Both the position numbers and the translations under genes were made by a program. The notes beneath the pieces were generated by a model. That model did no database searches and was not told where the DNA came from. It saw only the letters and a program-made list of their open reading frames with translations. 64,000 nucleotides of DNA. Source: Pseudonocardia autotrophica (GTDB lineage Bacteria > Actinomycetota > Actinomycetes > Mycobacteriales > Pseudonocardiaceae). Shown here in pieces: positions 32,796 through 40,895 of the stretch (within the stretch, counting starts at the first letter, position 1; each line of letters opens with the position of its first letter). Location of the stretch: contig NZ_JNYD01000003.1 of the NCBI RefSeq assembly GCF_000717175.1, forward strand, positions 558,001-622,000. Direction: 5' to 3'.

Positions 32796-33413
32796 ATGGA
32801 ACAGCGGAGGATCGCCGTGGTGAGTGCGGGACTCTCCGTCCCGTCGTCCACCCGGCTGCTGGCCGACCGGCTGACCTCGGCGACCGTGGCGGCCCTGCGC
32901 CGCCGCGGTGTCGAGGCCGAGGTGGAGGTCATCGAGCTGCGCGAGCACGCCCGGGACCTCGCCGACAACCTGGTCACCGGGTTCGCGAACGCCGAGCTGC
33001 GGCCCGCGCTGGACGCGGTGACCCGGGCGGACGGGATCATCGCCGTCACGCCGGTCTTCTCGGCGTCGTACAGCGGGCTGTTCAAGACGTTCTTCGACGT
33101 CGTCGACTCCGGCGCCCTGACCGGCACGCCCGTGCTGATGGGCGCGACGGCGGGCACGGCCCGGCACTCGCTGGCCCTGGAGCACGCGATGCGGCCGCTG
33201 TTCGCCTACCTGCGCACCGTCGTCACGCCGACCGCCGTGTTCGCGGCGTCCGAGGACTGGGGCGGCGCGGGGGAGGCGAGCCACGGCCTGGCCTCGCGGA
33301 TCGAGCGCGCCGCCGAGGAGCTGGCCGAGCTGGTCGCCGCGCGCCCGGCGGCGCGGACGGCCGACCCGTTCGCCGACGCCCCGTCGTTCGAGGCGCTGCT
33401 GCGCGGCGTCTGA
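32796..33413 (+). CDS. CE1759-type NAD(P)H:FMN reductase partner
   Basis: A 205-residue flavodoxin-like reductase (IAVVSAGLSVPSSTRLLADRLTSATVAALRRRG... IIAVTPVFSASYSGLFKTFFDVVDSGALTGTPVLMGATAGTARHSLALEHAMRPLFAYLR). The SGLSxPSSTR phosphate loop and the TPVFSASYSGLFK segment are typical of the CE1759 family, which supplies FMNH2 to the adjacent CE1758-type monooxygenase. It lies 2 bp after that gene and is certainly co-transcribed with it. Confidence 0.87.
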   Translation: MEQRRIAVVSAGLSVPSSTRLLADRLTSATVAALRRRGVEAEVEVIELREHARDLADNLVTGFANAELRPALDAVTRADGIIAVTPVFSASYSGLFKTFFDVVDSGALTGTPVLMGATAGTARHSLALEHAMRPLFAYLRTVVTPTAVFAASEDWGGAGEASHGLASRIERAAEELAELVAARPAARTADPFADAPSFEALLRGV

Positions 33414-33528
33414 CCCCGCCGTGGCGGCCCCGTCCCTGGTCGGACGGGGCCTCCGGCGTTCTCGGGGGATGTGCGCGCCGACCCGGCGGTGGGAGCATCG
33501 TCGGCCTCCGTGCACAAGGGGGTGTGCC

Positions 33529-33855
33529 ATGACCGGCGACGCCGAACCGGTCCCGGGCCGCTACTACGTCCTCGTCGACGTCGAGATCCGGGAGCCCGAG
33601 CGGTACCGGACGTACATGGAGAAGGTGCGACCGGCGCTCGAGGCGGCGGGTGGCCGCTACCTCGTCCGCGGCGGCGCCCACACGGTCTACGAGGGCGGAT
33701 GGACGCCGGCCCGGCTGGTGCTCCTGGAGTTCCCGTCGCGGGAGGCGTGGGAGACCTTCTACGAGGGCCCCGAGTACGCCGGGATCCGCACCGTGCGGGA
33801 GGAGACCAGCACCGCCCGGATGGTCGGGGTGGAGGGGTTGGGGCCGGGGATGTGA
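33529..33855 (+). CDS. DUF1330 family protein
   Basis: A 108-residue dimeric alpha/beta-barrel protein (YYVLVDVEIREPERYRTYMEKVRPALEAAGGRYLVRGGAHTVYEGGWTPARLVLLEFPSREAWETFYEGPEYAGIRTVREETSTARMVGVEG) with all DUF1330 features. The start is ATG 33529. It follows the flavin reductase by 115 bp and may be a separate unit. The biochemical role of the family is unsettled. Confidence 0.85.
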   Translation: MTGDAEPVPGRYYVLVDVEIREPERYRTYMEKVRPALEAAGGRYLVRGGAHTVYEGGWTPARLVLLEFPSREAWETFYEGPEYAGIRTVREETSTARMVGVEGLGPGM

Positions 33856-34357
33856 GGGGCTCGCGCGGATGGCTGGTGCTGGCGATGCAGTGTCGGGTCC
33901 TGACCATGCACCGGCGAGGCCTTTACTCTCCGGAGCGAGTTGGTGCGACTGACGGCGTCGGCGCCCCGTCACCGGTTCGCTCGCGCTCCTCGCCGGGAGC
34001 TCGGCGGAGGCGCTCCCGCAGCCCGGGGCAGAGTCCGGGTAGGCGGTAGCCGCCTGCTCGGCGGCCTCCGGGTCGGCGAGCTCGGCGTTGGCGGCGAGGG
34101 GGCCGTACCGCTCCGGCAGGCGACCAGCGAGAAGAACAGGTCGGCCGCCGGGCAGCTGCGGGCCACCAGCAACGCCGCTCTGCTGAACACCGCCGCGCCC
34201 CGCGCGCTGGAGGTGCGCGGAGGTGGGTGAATCGGCATCGGCGGCTCGCTGGTGACGCGGCGCCTGAGCTGATCGTGTCCGTGCGTGCGGGCGGCCGTGA
34301 TCTGTCGACGGATGTTGTTTGTAGGCATGTCGGAGGAGCGACCGAAATTGTCGGTGC
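33856..34357. other. Gap with a possible decayed gene on the minus strand
   Basis: No intact gene is supported across these 500 bases. On the minus strand, between about 34135 and 33930, two adjacent frames read coherent protein-like text (ADLFFSLVA in one; LPERYGPLAANAELADPEAAEQAATAYPDSAPG in the other). This could be a frameshifted remnant. I cannot name its family. The last bases form the SOS-box promoter of the next gene. Confidence 0.3.
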
Positions 34358-34373
34358 TCGAATGTATGTTCGA
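34358..34373. promoter_or_regulatory. LexA (SOS) box over the start of the DUF222-HNH gene
   Basis: TCGAATGTATGTTCGA matches the actinobacterial SOS consensus TCGAAC-N4-GTTCGA at all but one specified base. The proposed ATG start (34362) lies inside it, as in many mycobacterial 13E12/DUF222 genes whose proteins begin MFE/MFD for this reason. DNA-damage induction is therefore likely. Confidence 0.75.
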
Positions 34374-36389
34374 TCCGTGCAGTCGACCGGGTGTCTTCCG
34401 GCCGGGCTGGCGGACCTCCCGCCCGGCCCGGAACTCGCGGCGGCGCTTGACCGGATCGACCTGGCCGCGGTACCCGCCCGGGACCGGCTCACCGTGTTGG
34501 AGGCCTGGCACCGCCAGGACAGCCATACCCGGGCGCGGTTCGTGCGAGCGATGGTCGCGGTCGGCTACGCCGACCCGGACCGCCCGGACTCAGCGGCGGA
34601 GTTGCCGGATCCGTATCTGGACTGGGCCGATGAGATCCGGGCCGCGTTGGCGTGGACGCGCCGGGCCGCGGACGGGCACGCCGACGACGCGGTGGCGCTG
34701 GTGGTGGAGTTGCCGGCGGTGTGGGCGGCGCTGGAGCGCGGGCAGATCGACCCGCCGAAGGCGGCGGTGTTCCTGCGGCACCTGGTCGGGTTGCCGGCGG
34801 CGCAGATCGCGCACCTGTGCGCGCTGGTGTTGCCGCGGGCCCGGCGGTGGACGACCAGTGAGATCTCGCGCCGGCTCCGCCGGTTGATCATGGAGATCGA
34901 TCCGGCGCACTACGAGCGGCTGTTCCGCCGGGCGCACGCGCGGCGGGGGGTGGCGGCGTGCGTGACCGAGGACGGCACCGCGACGATCACCGCGCACGGG
35001 CTGGCCCCGGAGGACGCCGACGCCGCAGTGGCTCGGATCGACCGGCTGGCCCATCAGGTCCGCCGGGCCGGGCACCCGGGCCGGCTGGACCAGATCCGGG
35101 TGGATCTGTTCGTCGGGTTCCTCGACGGCCGGCTGCACACCCTGACCGACGCGCAGATCATCACCGCCCTGCTCCACGACGCCGCCGGGACCGACGCTCC
35201 CGGACAGGGCCAGCGGCGCTCGCCCCGCGCGCGGGCGCGGCAGGCCGGCACGGCCCGTTGCACCCCGACCCGCGCACCCGCAGCCCAGCCGCCGACCGAG
35301 CCCGCAGGCACCGGCGTCAGCCGCAGCGAGGCGCAGCCCGCGAAGGCGGGCGCAGGGTCGGCGGGGTCGGGGGCAGGGCCGGCAGAGTCGGGCGTGGAGT
35401 CGGGGGACACCGTCGATCTGATGAGTGCTGCCGAAGCCGCCGCGCGGGCCGAGGGGGAGAGGGCCGAGCCGCAGCCGGTCAAGGGAGAACGGGTCAAGGC
35501 TGCTGCGGTGGGGTCGCCGATGCGGGCGCGGCGGGGGGTGCATCTGCAGATCGCGCTGTCCACCCTGCTCGGGCTCGACGACCGGCCCGCGACCCTGCCC
35601 GCGCTCGGGCCGATCCCGGCCTCTCGGGCCCGCCTGCTGGTCGCCGCCCAGCATCGGGCGCCGTGGCGGTATGCGCTCACCGGCCCGGACGGGCGGCTGC
35701 TCCGGGCCGGGGCGCTGCGCACTCGACCCGCCCTCGCCGACCTCGACCGGACCGCGCGGGCGGCGACCGACCCGGGTGCGCCCGGGCTGGTCGACCTGCT
35801 CGTCGACGCCGAGCTGCTGGGCCGGCTCGCCGCCCCGGCCAGCGACCTGCCCGGCTCCTGGCGCCCGGTGCTCACCGAGATCCTGGCCGCCCGCGGCCGC
35901 GCCCTCGACGATGATCCGGGTGCGCGGTTCCCGCACACCGGGTTGCGCCGGCATGTGGAGTTCCGCGACCGGCACTGCACCTTCGTCGGCTGCCTCACCC
36001 CGGCCCGGACGGCCGATCTGGACCACACCCGCGACCACTGCCGCGGCGGCCCGACCACCGCCGCGGACCTGGGCCCGGCCTGCCGCCACGATCACGGCCT
36101 CAAACACCGCGGCTGGACCCTGACCCAACCCGAACCCGGGATCTTCGTCTGGCGCAGCCCGCTGGGCCGGGTCTACCGCACCCGCGCCGAACCCCTGCTC
36201 CCGCCGCTGCCCCCGCCGCTGCCCGTCCCACCCGAAGACGACCACTGCTGCGCCGACGACGAGGCCGACCAGAGCGAGGACCGCCCCGACCCACCCCTGA
36301 TCGTCTGGCGCCCGCCGACACCGCCAGAGGAGCCTCGCCCGCCACCCCCGCCGCCAGCCACCGACCTCGACGAACCGCCGCCGTTCTGA
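34362..36389 (+). CDS. DUF222 / HNH endonuclease, 13E12 repeat family
   Basis: A 675-residue protein. The N-terminal half is the DUF222 domain (PELAAALDRIDLAAVPARDRLTVLEAWHRQDSHTRARFVRAMVAVGY... GLAPEDADAAVARIDRLA). A long, low-complexity Ala/Pro/Gly linker (~285-390) follows. A C-terminal HNH nuclease (~530-590: RDRHCTFVGCLTPARTADLDHTRDHCRGGPTTAADLGPACRHDHGLKHRGW) carries the Cys pairs and DH of the HNH motif, then a Pro-rich tail. The start at ATG 34362 lies within an SOS box, and GTG 34377 is an alternative. The family is mobile-like and repeated in actinobacterial genomes; its role in damage response is not established. Confidence 0.88.
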   Translation: MYVRSVQSTGCLPAGLADLPPGPELAAALDRIDLAAVPARDRLTVLEAWHRQDSHTRARFVRAMVAVGYADPDRPDSAAELPDPYLDWADEIRAALAWTRRAADGHADDAVALVVELPAVWAALERGQIDPPKAAVFLRHLVGLPAAQIAHLCALVLPRARRWTTSEISRRLRRLIMEIDPAHYERLFRRAHARRGVAACVTEDGTATITAHGLAPEDADAAVARIDRLAHQVRRAGHPGRLDQIRVDLFVGFLDGRLHTLTDAQIITALLHDAAGTDAPGQGQRRSPRARARQAGTARCTPTRAPAAQPPTEPAGTGVSRSEAQPAKAGAGSAGSGAGPAESGVESGDTVDLMSAAEAAARAEGERAEPQPVKGERVKAAAVGSPMRARRGVHLQIALSTLLGLDDRPATLPALGPIPASRARLLVAAQHRAPWRYALTGPDGRLLRAGALRTRPALADLDRTARAATDPGAPGLVDLLVDAELLGRLAAPASDLPGSWRPVLTEILAARGRALDDDPGARFPHTGLRRHVEFRDRHCTFVGCLTPARTADLDHTRDHCRGGPTTAADLGPACRHDHGLKHRGWTLTQPEPGIFVWRSPLGRVYRTRAEPLLPPLPPPLPVPPEDDHCCADDEADQSEDRPDPPLIVWRPPTPPEEPRPPPPPPATDLDEPPPF

Positions 36390-36565
36390 CCGGTCGGGCG
36401 GAGCGTTGCGCTTCCCGGCGCCGCTCCGCCTCGATCAGCTCCCGGCGCCTCGGCGGTCTGGCGGCGCGCACTCGAATCCCGTCCTCTCGGGGTCAGGCTG
36501 ACCGGGCGTGGCGGCCGGCGGCGGATCATCCCTCGTCGGGCCCGCTGGCGCCGCCGAACCGGCTG

Positions 36566-36650
36566 TTGGTCGTTTGGCGGCCGCCGACGCCACCACGCAA
36601 CCCTCTGCCTTCACATCTCCCGGTCAACGAGCCGGCGCCGTTCTGGACGG
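36566..36650 (+). pseudogene. Remnant of a second DUF222-HNH gene (3' tail)
   Basis: These 85 bases repeat, with divergence, the last ~90 bases of the intact gene (36297-36393). They encode LVVWRPPTPP...PLPSHLPVNEPAPFW against LIVWRPPTPP...DEPPPF. The stop codon has become TGG and no upstream part of the gene remains. This shows an earlier tandem copy that has been deleted. The remaining gap from 36390 to 36900 contains no other supported feature. Confidence 0.65.
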
Positions 36651-36900
36651 TGGAGCGGGTTCGCGTTGGCCGTGCCGCACCGCCTCGAGCAATTCCTGAA
36701 AGGTTTTGGCGGCCACTCGAAGTCGTGCACTCGAATTCGCCTTCTTCCGATCGAGGCGGTTCATTCTGCGGCGACGGTCGACGGCATCGAGGTTCGTGTG
36801 TGCAGGCGAGCCATTCGAAATGCCCCTTCCCGCGAACGCCCGGGACCAGCACGATGGGCCCCCGAGCGCCGCTCGCCGCGGCGTCGAGGGGGGAATCATC

Positions 36901-37623
36901 GTGGACCCGACCGTCACCTTCTATCAGACCTTGAGCGGCACGAGTTTCACGTTGCTGGGGCTGTGGTTCGGTGTCATGCAGTTCGCGCACGGCAACTGGC
37001 GCTCGGATCCGGATCGGCACGCGGCGACGTTGCACCTGGCGCTGAAGTTCTTCCTGCCCGGGGTGCTCGGGCTCGCCTCGATGCTGGGCACCACCGCGGG
37101 CGACAACGGGCTGGTGTGGCGCGCCACGTTCGCGATCGGCGGGGCGATCGGACTGGTCGAGTCCCTCCGCTACCTGCTGCGCACCGGCCGGGCGCGGGTG
37201 CCGGGCCGGCGGCTCGCGGTGCTGGACCCGCTGTTGTACGCGCTGGTCGTGGCGGCTGCGTTCGTCCCGGCCGGCACGCTGGCGATCAGCCCGCTGCAGA
37301 TCGAGGGCATCGTCACCGGCCTGCTGTTCATCACCGGGCTGTGTGGGGTGTGGCTGGCCTTCGCCGAACGGGCGTCGGAGTCGACCACGACCACCACCAC
37401 TGCCGCAACCTCGACCCCGGCCTCGCCGGGCTCGCCGATGCCCCCGCCCGGCCCCGCCGGCGTCGCGGCGGCCGCCCCGACCGGCCCGCCGGTCCCGCAC
37501 GCCGCGCCGACCGGTCCGCCGATCCCGCGCACCACACCGGGCGGCCCGCCACTGCCTCGCCCCGAGCCCCGGCCCGAGCAGATGCGGAACTTCCCGCCCC
37601 GCGAGGACCCACGGACGAGCTGA
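36901..37623 (+). CDS. Hypothetical membrane protein with Pro-rich C-terminus
   Basis: A 240-residue protein from GTG 36901. Four membrane helices (about 10-30, 48-68, 82-102, 125-160 as one or two) make up the first 160 residues. A Thr/Pro/Gly-rich tail follows with repeats of TGPPVPHA/TGPPIPRT/GGPPLPRP type. The core (DPTVTFYQTLSGTSFTLLGLWFGVMQFAHGNWRSDPDRH) recurs in actinobacterial membrane proteins but I cannot attach a function. Transcribed alone. Confidence 0.65.
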   Translation: MDPTVTFYQTLSGTSFTLLGLWFGVMQFAHGNWRSDPDRHAATLHLALKFFLPGVLGLASMLGTTAGDNGLVWRATFAIGGAIGLVESLRYLLRTGRARVPGRRLAVLDPLLYALVVAAAFVPAGTLAISPLQIEGIVTGLLFITGLCGVWLAFAERASESTTTTTTAATSTPASPGSPMPPPGPAGVAAAAPTGPPVPHAAPTGPPIPRTTPGGPPLPRPEPRPEQMRNFPPREDPRTS

Positions 37624-37664
37624 CCGGACGAGCTGACCCACACCCGTCGCGGCCCGGCAGCCGG

Positions 37665-38084
37665 TCACGACGGAGACACGACGTCGACCCGGTCGAAGCC
37701 CTCCTCGACCGACGGCGGCACGAGCCGGTTGCGCGTCCCCAGCACCCCGACCAGCGGCACCCGCGCCCGGCCGGTCCGCCGGTCGTTGCGCTCGAGGCAG
37801 AGCTCCAGGGGAGTGGCGAGGTGCACCGCGCGGACCCGGGCGCTGTGGGCGTGCGCGATCGCGATCAGCCCGGCCCGATCCTCGGGCGAGGCGTTGGTGT
37901 TGTCGACGACCACGTCCCGGCCGGCCGCGAGGAGCTCCTCCACCACCCGGCGCTGCCGCTGCTCCCGGCGCTTCGCGTTGGGCCAGTGGTCCTTGCTCAC
38001 CACCGCGTGGGTGGCGGCGAGGTGCCCGCGCACCCAGGTCGACTTGCCCGCCCCCTGCAGGCCGACCATCACGACCAGCTCCAC
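37665..38084 (-). CDS. P-loop kinase / AAA-type ATP-binding protein
   Basis: A 139-residue nucleotide kinase-like protein with Walker A GLQGAGKST (8-16), a Walker B-like VVVDNTNAS (~58-66) and an arginine-rich lid (ERNDRRTGRARVP). It resembles the 5'-kinase domain of polynucleotide kinases and related zeta-toxin-type kinases. The C-terminal PPSVEEGFDRVDVV matches small stand-alone members of this group. Phosphorylation of a nucleic-acid end or small metabolite is likely, substrate unknown. Confidence 0.8.
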   Translation of the reverse strand: MELVVMVGLQGAGKSTWVRGHLAATHAVVSKDHWPNAKRREQRQRRVVEELLAAGRDVVVDNTNASPEDRAGLIAIAHAHSARVRAVHLATPLELCLERNDRRTGRARVPLVGVLGTRNRLVPPSVEEGFDRVDVVSPS

Positions 38085-38125
38085 GACGCCCGGGTACCCC
38101 GCCGAGCCGGGACGACCGGGGAGCC

Positions 38126-38863
38126 TCAGGCCTTGAGCCAGTCCTCGAACCCGGTCGCGCCGATGCGGGCATCCCCGGCAGGGACCAGCGCGTCGCCGAT
38201 CGCGGTGCCGAAGTAGCGGGCGTCGGGGCCCGTGGTGACGCTCCGGGGGTCCTCGCGGGCGGCCAGGAACTCGCGCACGAACTCCTCCATCGTGCGGCGG
38301 TCGGGGCCGGCCAGGTCGATCGTGCCGCCGACCGGCGCGCCGGTGGCGAGCTCGGCGAGGGCGGCGGCGACGTCGGCCGCGGCGACCGGCTGGAACGCCC
38401 CCTCGGGCACGGTGACGGTGCTGCCCTCGGTGGCCGAGTCGGCGATCATGCCGAGGAACTCGAAGAACTGGGTGGCGCGCAGGATCGTGAACGGGATCCC
38501 CGAGCCGGTGATCAGCTCCTCCTGGGCGACCTTGGCGCGCAGGTAGCCCGCGTCGGGCAGCCGGTCGGTGCCGACGATCGACAGCGCGACGTGGTGGCCG
38601 ACGCCCGCCTCGCGCTCGGCGGCGAGCTGGGTGGTGGTCGAGCGGGTGAAGAAGTCGAGCACCGGACCGTCCGCGAACGACGGCGAGTTGGTGACGTCGA
38701 CGACCACCTGCGCCCCGGCCAGGGCCTCGGCGACACCCGCGCCGGTCAGCGTGTCGACCCCGGTCGAGGGCGAGGCGGGCACCGCCTGGTGGCCGCGCTC
38801 CCGCAGCGCGGCGACCAGCGCCTTCCCGATCAGGCCCGTTCCTCCGACGACGACGATCCGCAT
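38126..38863 (-). CDS. NmrA-like / atypical SDR NAD(P)-binding protein
   Basis: A 245-residue Rossmann protein with the NmrA/NAD(P)H-binding motif GGTGLIGKALV (7-17) and the family segments SIVGTDRLPDAGYLRAKVAQEELITGSGIPFTILRATQFFEFL. The start is ATG 38863. It is divergent from the Rrf2 regulator across an 84-bp gap with a perfect palindrome. In Streptomyces venezuelae, RsrR likewise faces an NmrA-like gene, so this is probably the target of a redox switch that senses or uses NAD(P)H. Confidence 0.83.
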   Translation of the reverse strand: MRIVVVGGTGLIGKALVAALRERGHQAVPASPSTGVDTLTGAGVAEALAGAQVVVDVTNSPSFADGPVLDFFTRSTTTQLAAEREAGVGHHVALSIVGTDRLPDAGYLRAKVAQEELITGSGIPFTILRATQFFEFLGMIADSATEGSTVTVPEGAFQPVAAADVAAALAELATGAPVGGTIDLAGPDRRTMEEFVREFLAAREDPRSVTTGPDARYFGTAIGDALVPAGDARIGATGFEDWLKA

Positions 38864-38908
38864 GGCCGTTCCCTCCCGTGAATCCGGATATCTCTTGTCC
38901 GGGATCCT

Positions 38909-38931
38909 ACTCGGACAACTTCTGTCCGAGT
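38909..38931. promoter_or_regulatory. Rrf2 operator: perfect 9-bp inverted repeat
   Basis: ACTCGGACA (38909-38917) and TGTCCGAGT (38923-38931) are perfect reverse complements with a 5-bp spacer. The site is 16 bp before the Rrf2 start and about 45 bp before the divergent NmrA-like gene. A half-site TTGTCCGG lies at about 38895. It should bind the adjacent regulator. Confidence 0.78.
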
Positions 38932-38947
38932 CAAGTAGGCTGCGACG

Positions 38948-39430
38948 GTGAAGATGTCCGGCGGGGTGGAGTGGGCGCTGCACTGCTGCGTGGTGCTGAC
39001 CGGCACGACCGACCCGGTCCCGGCGGCGAAGCTCGCCGAGTTCCATGACGTGTCGCCGACCTACCTGGCCAAGCAGCTGCAGGCGTTGTCCCGGGCCGGG
39101 CTCGTCCGCTCCGTGCAGGGGCAGGCGGGCGGGTACGTGCTGACCCGGGCCGCCGGGGAGATCACCGTGCTCGACGTCGTCGAGGCGGTCGACGGCGCCG
39201 AGCCCGCCTTCGTCTGCACCGAGATCCGGCAGCGCGGGCCGCTGGCCGCCACGCCGGAGGCGTGCACCACGCCGTGCCCGATCGCGCGGGTGATGATCGA
39301 GGCGGACCGGGCGTGGCGCGGCGCGCTGCGCGGGGTGTCGATCGCGGATCTCGCCGGCGACGTCGCCCGGACCACCGGCGTGGAGACCCTGCCACGGGTC
39401 CGCGCCTGGTTGCAGGGCCTCGCCGGCTAG
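38948..39430 (+). CDS. Rrf2-family regulator, RsrR-like Fe-S redox sensor
   Basis: A 160-residue winged-helix regulator from GTG 38948 (MKMSGGVEWALHCCVVLTG... LAEFHDVSPTYLAKQLQALSRAGLVRSVQGQAGGYVLTRAAGEITVLDVVEAVDG). Cys residues C90, C106 and C110 sit in the usual cluster-binding loop. E8 and H33 occupy the positions I recall as the non-cysteine ligands of the [2Fe-2S] cluster in RsrR of S. venezuelae. The NmrA-like divergent neighbour strengthens the match. It probably represses both genes through the palindrome and releases on oxidation. Confidence 0.82.
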   Translation: MKMSGGVEWALHCCVVLTGTTDPVPAAKLAEFHDVSPTYLAKQLQALSRAGLVRSVQGQAGGYVLTRAAGEITVLDVVEAVDGAEPAFVCTEIRQRGPLAATPEACTTPCPIARVMIEADRAWRGALRGVSIADLAGDVARTTGVETLPRVRAWLQGLAG

Positions 39431-39472
39431 CGCCCGCGCAGGCCGGATTCGCACGGGAGTCGAGGAGTTCGG

Positions 39473-40669
39473 ATGGGTTCGGGACCGCTGACCGGGATCC
39501 GCGTCGTCGACGCGGCGACGCTCGCCGCCGGGCCGCTCGTCGCGACGTGGCTCGGTGAGCACGGCGCCGAGGTGATCAAGGTCGAGCAGCCCGACGGCGG
39601 CGACCCGCTGCGGCAGTGGGGAGCCCAGCGCGACGGCGTCGGGCTGATGTGGAAGAGCCTGGGGCGCAACAAGAAGTCGGTCACGCTCAACCTGCGCGAG
39701 GAGGCGGGGCGGGACCTGCTGCGCGGGCTGACCGACACGGCGGACGTCGTGGTGCTGAACCTGCGCCCGTCGACGCTCGCGCGGTGGGGCCTCGACCACC
39801 CCGCGCTCGCGGCGACCAACCCGGGGCTGGTGATGCTGCACGTCACCGGGTTCGGGGCGGGCGGGCCGAAGTCGGACCGGCCGGGTTTCGGCACGCTCGG
39901 CGAGGCGATGAGCGGGTTCGCCCATCTGACCGGGGAACCGGACGGCCCGCCGACCCTGCCCGCGTTCATGCTGGCCGACGGGGTGGCCGCGCTGACCGCG
40001 ACCTACGCCGTGATGATGGCGCTCTACCACCGCGACGTGCACGGCGGCCCGGGCCAGCTGATCGACGTCAACCTGGTGGAGCCCCTCGCGCGGCTGATCG
40101 AGCAGCCGGTGCTGACCTACGACCAGCTCGGGGAGGTGCCCGCCCGCACCGGGAACCGCTGGGACATCTCGGCCCCGCGCAACACGTACCGGACCAAGGA
40201 CGGGCAGTGGCTGGCCATGTCGGGCAGTGCCCCGACGATCGCCCTGCGGGCGCTGCGGGCCGTCGGCCGCGAGGACCTCACCCGGGACCCCCGCTTCGCC
40301 GAGGCCCGGCAGCGGCTCCGGAACGCCGCGCTGATCGACTCCGTGATGGCCGAGTGGATCGCCGCGCACACGCTCGACGACGCGATGACCGTGTTCGAGG
40401 AGGCCGAGGTCGCGGCCGCCCCGATCTACGACGCCGAGCAGCTGCTCGCGGACCCGCAGCTGCAGGCCCGCGGCGTGTTCCCGCAGGTAGCGGACCCGGA
40501 CCTGGGTGCGATGCGGGTGCAGGCGCCGGTCCCGCGCTTCTCGGCGACGCCGGGCGGCATCGACCATCTCGGCCCGGGCCTCGGCGAACACAACGACGAG
40601 ATCTACGGCGGTCTGCTCGGCCTGTCCGAGGAGCACCGGGCCGCGTTGCGCGCGCAGGGCGTGATCTGA
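39473..40669 (+). CDS. CaiB/BaiF-type (class III) CoA-transferase
   Basis: A 398-residue CoA-transferase: LTGIRVVDAATLAAGPLVATWLGEHGAEVIKVEQPDGGDPLRQWG, SLGRNKKSVTLNLREEAGRDLLRGLTDTADVVVLNLRPSTLARWGLD, HVTGFGAGGPKSDRPGFGTLGEAMSGF and the C-terminal small domain. It moves CoA between organic acids through an aspartyl-CoA intermediate. It follows the Rrf2 gene by 42 bp on the same strand and may be co-transcribed. The acid substrate is unknown. Confidence 0.87.
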   Translation: MGSGPLTGIRVVDAATLAAGPLVATWLGEHGAEVIKVEQPDGGDPLRQWGAQRDGVGLMWKSLGRNKKSVTLNLREEAGRDLLRGLTDTADVVVLNLRPSTLARWGLDHPALAATNPGLVMLHVTGFGAGGPKSDRPGFGTLGEAMSGFAHLTGEPDGPPTLPAFMLADGVAALTATYAVMMALYHRDVHGGPGQLIDVNLVEPLARLIEQPVLTYDQLGEVPARTGNRWDISAPRNTYRTKDGQWLAMSGSAPTIALRALRAVGREDLTRDPRFAEARQRLRNAALIDSVMAEWIAAHTLDDAMTVFEEAEVAAAPIYDAEQLLADPQLQARGVFPQVADPDLGAMRVQAPVPRFSATPGGIDHLGPGLGEHNDEIYGGLLGLSEEHRAALRAQGVI

Positions 40670-40744
40670 CGTCGGTGATCTGCTGCCCTGTGACCCGACG
40701 CCAGGGCCGGCCGCCTGATCCTCGCCGGTCCACCGAGGTGCGCC

Positions 40745-40759
40745 AGGGTCCATGGACCC
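40745..40759. promoter_or_regulatory. DevR/DosR-like box 1, upstream of the SEDS-PBP operon
   Basis: AGGGTCCATGGACCC contains a perfect 14-bp palindrome (40746-40759), resembling the DosR-type GGGAC-N4-GTCCC architecture. It matches the local consensus AGGGCCGAAGGTCCC at 10 of 15 positions. It lies about 137 bp before the membrane-protein gene that leads into the SEDS-PBP fusion. Confidence 0.45.
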
Positions 40760-40895
40760 GGGAAGGACCCGTCCGGCCCCGGGACCCGGTGGACCCCGCT
40801 GGGCCGTCCGCCCCTGCCCCCGCCCGCCCCTCCTGCGGCACCGTGTCCGGCGGGGACGACACACGGGCCGTGGCGGGGACGAGGGGGGCTGCGGG

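Noticed and set aside
33930..34135. Possible intact gene on the minus strand before the DUF222-HNH gene
   Set aside because: Protein-like text occurs in two different frames and no single frame spans it with a start and ribosome site; at best a remnant.
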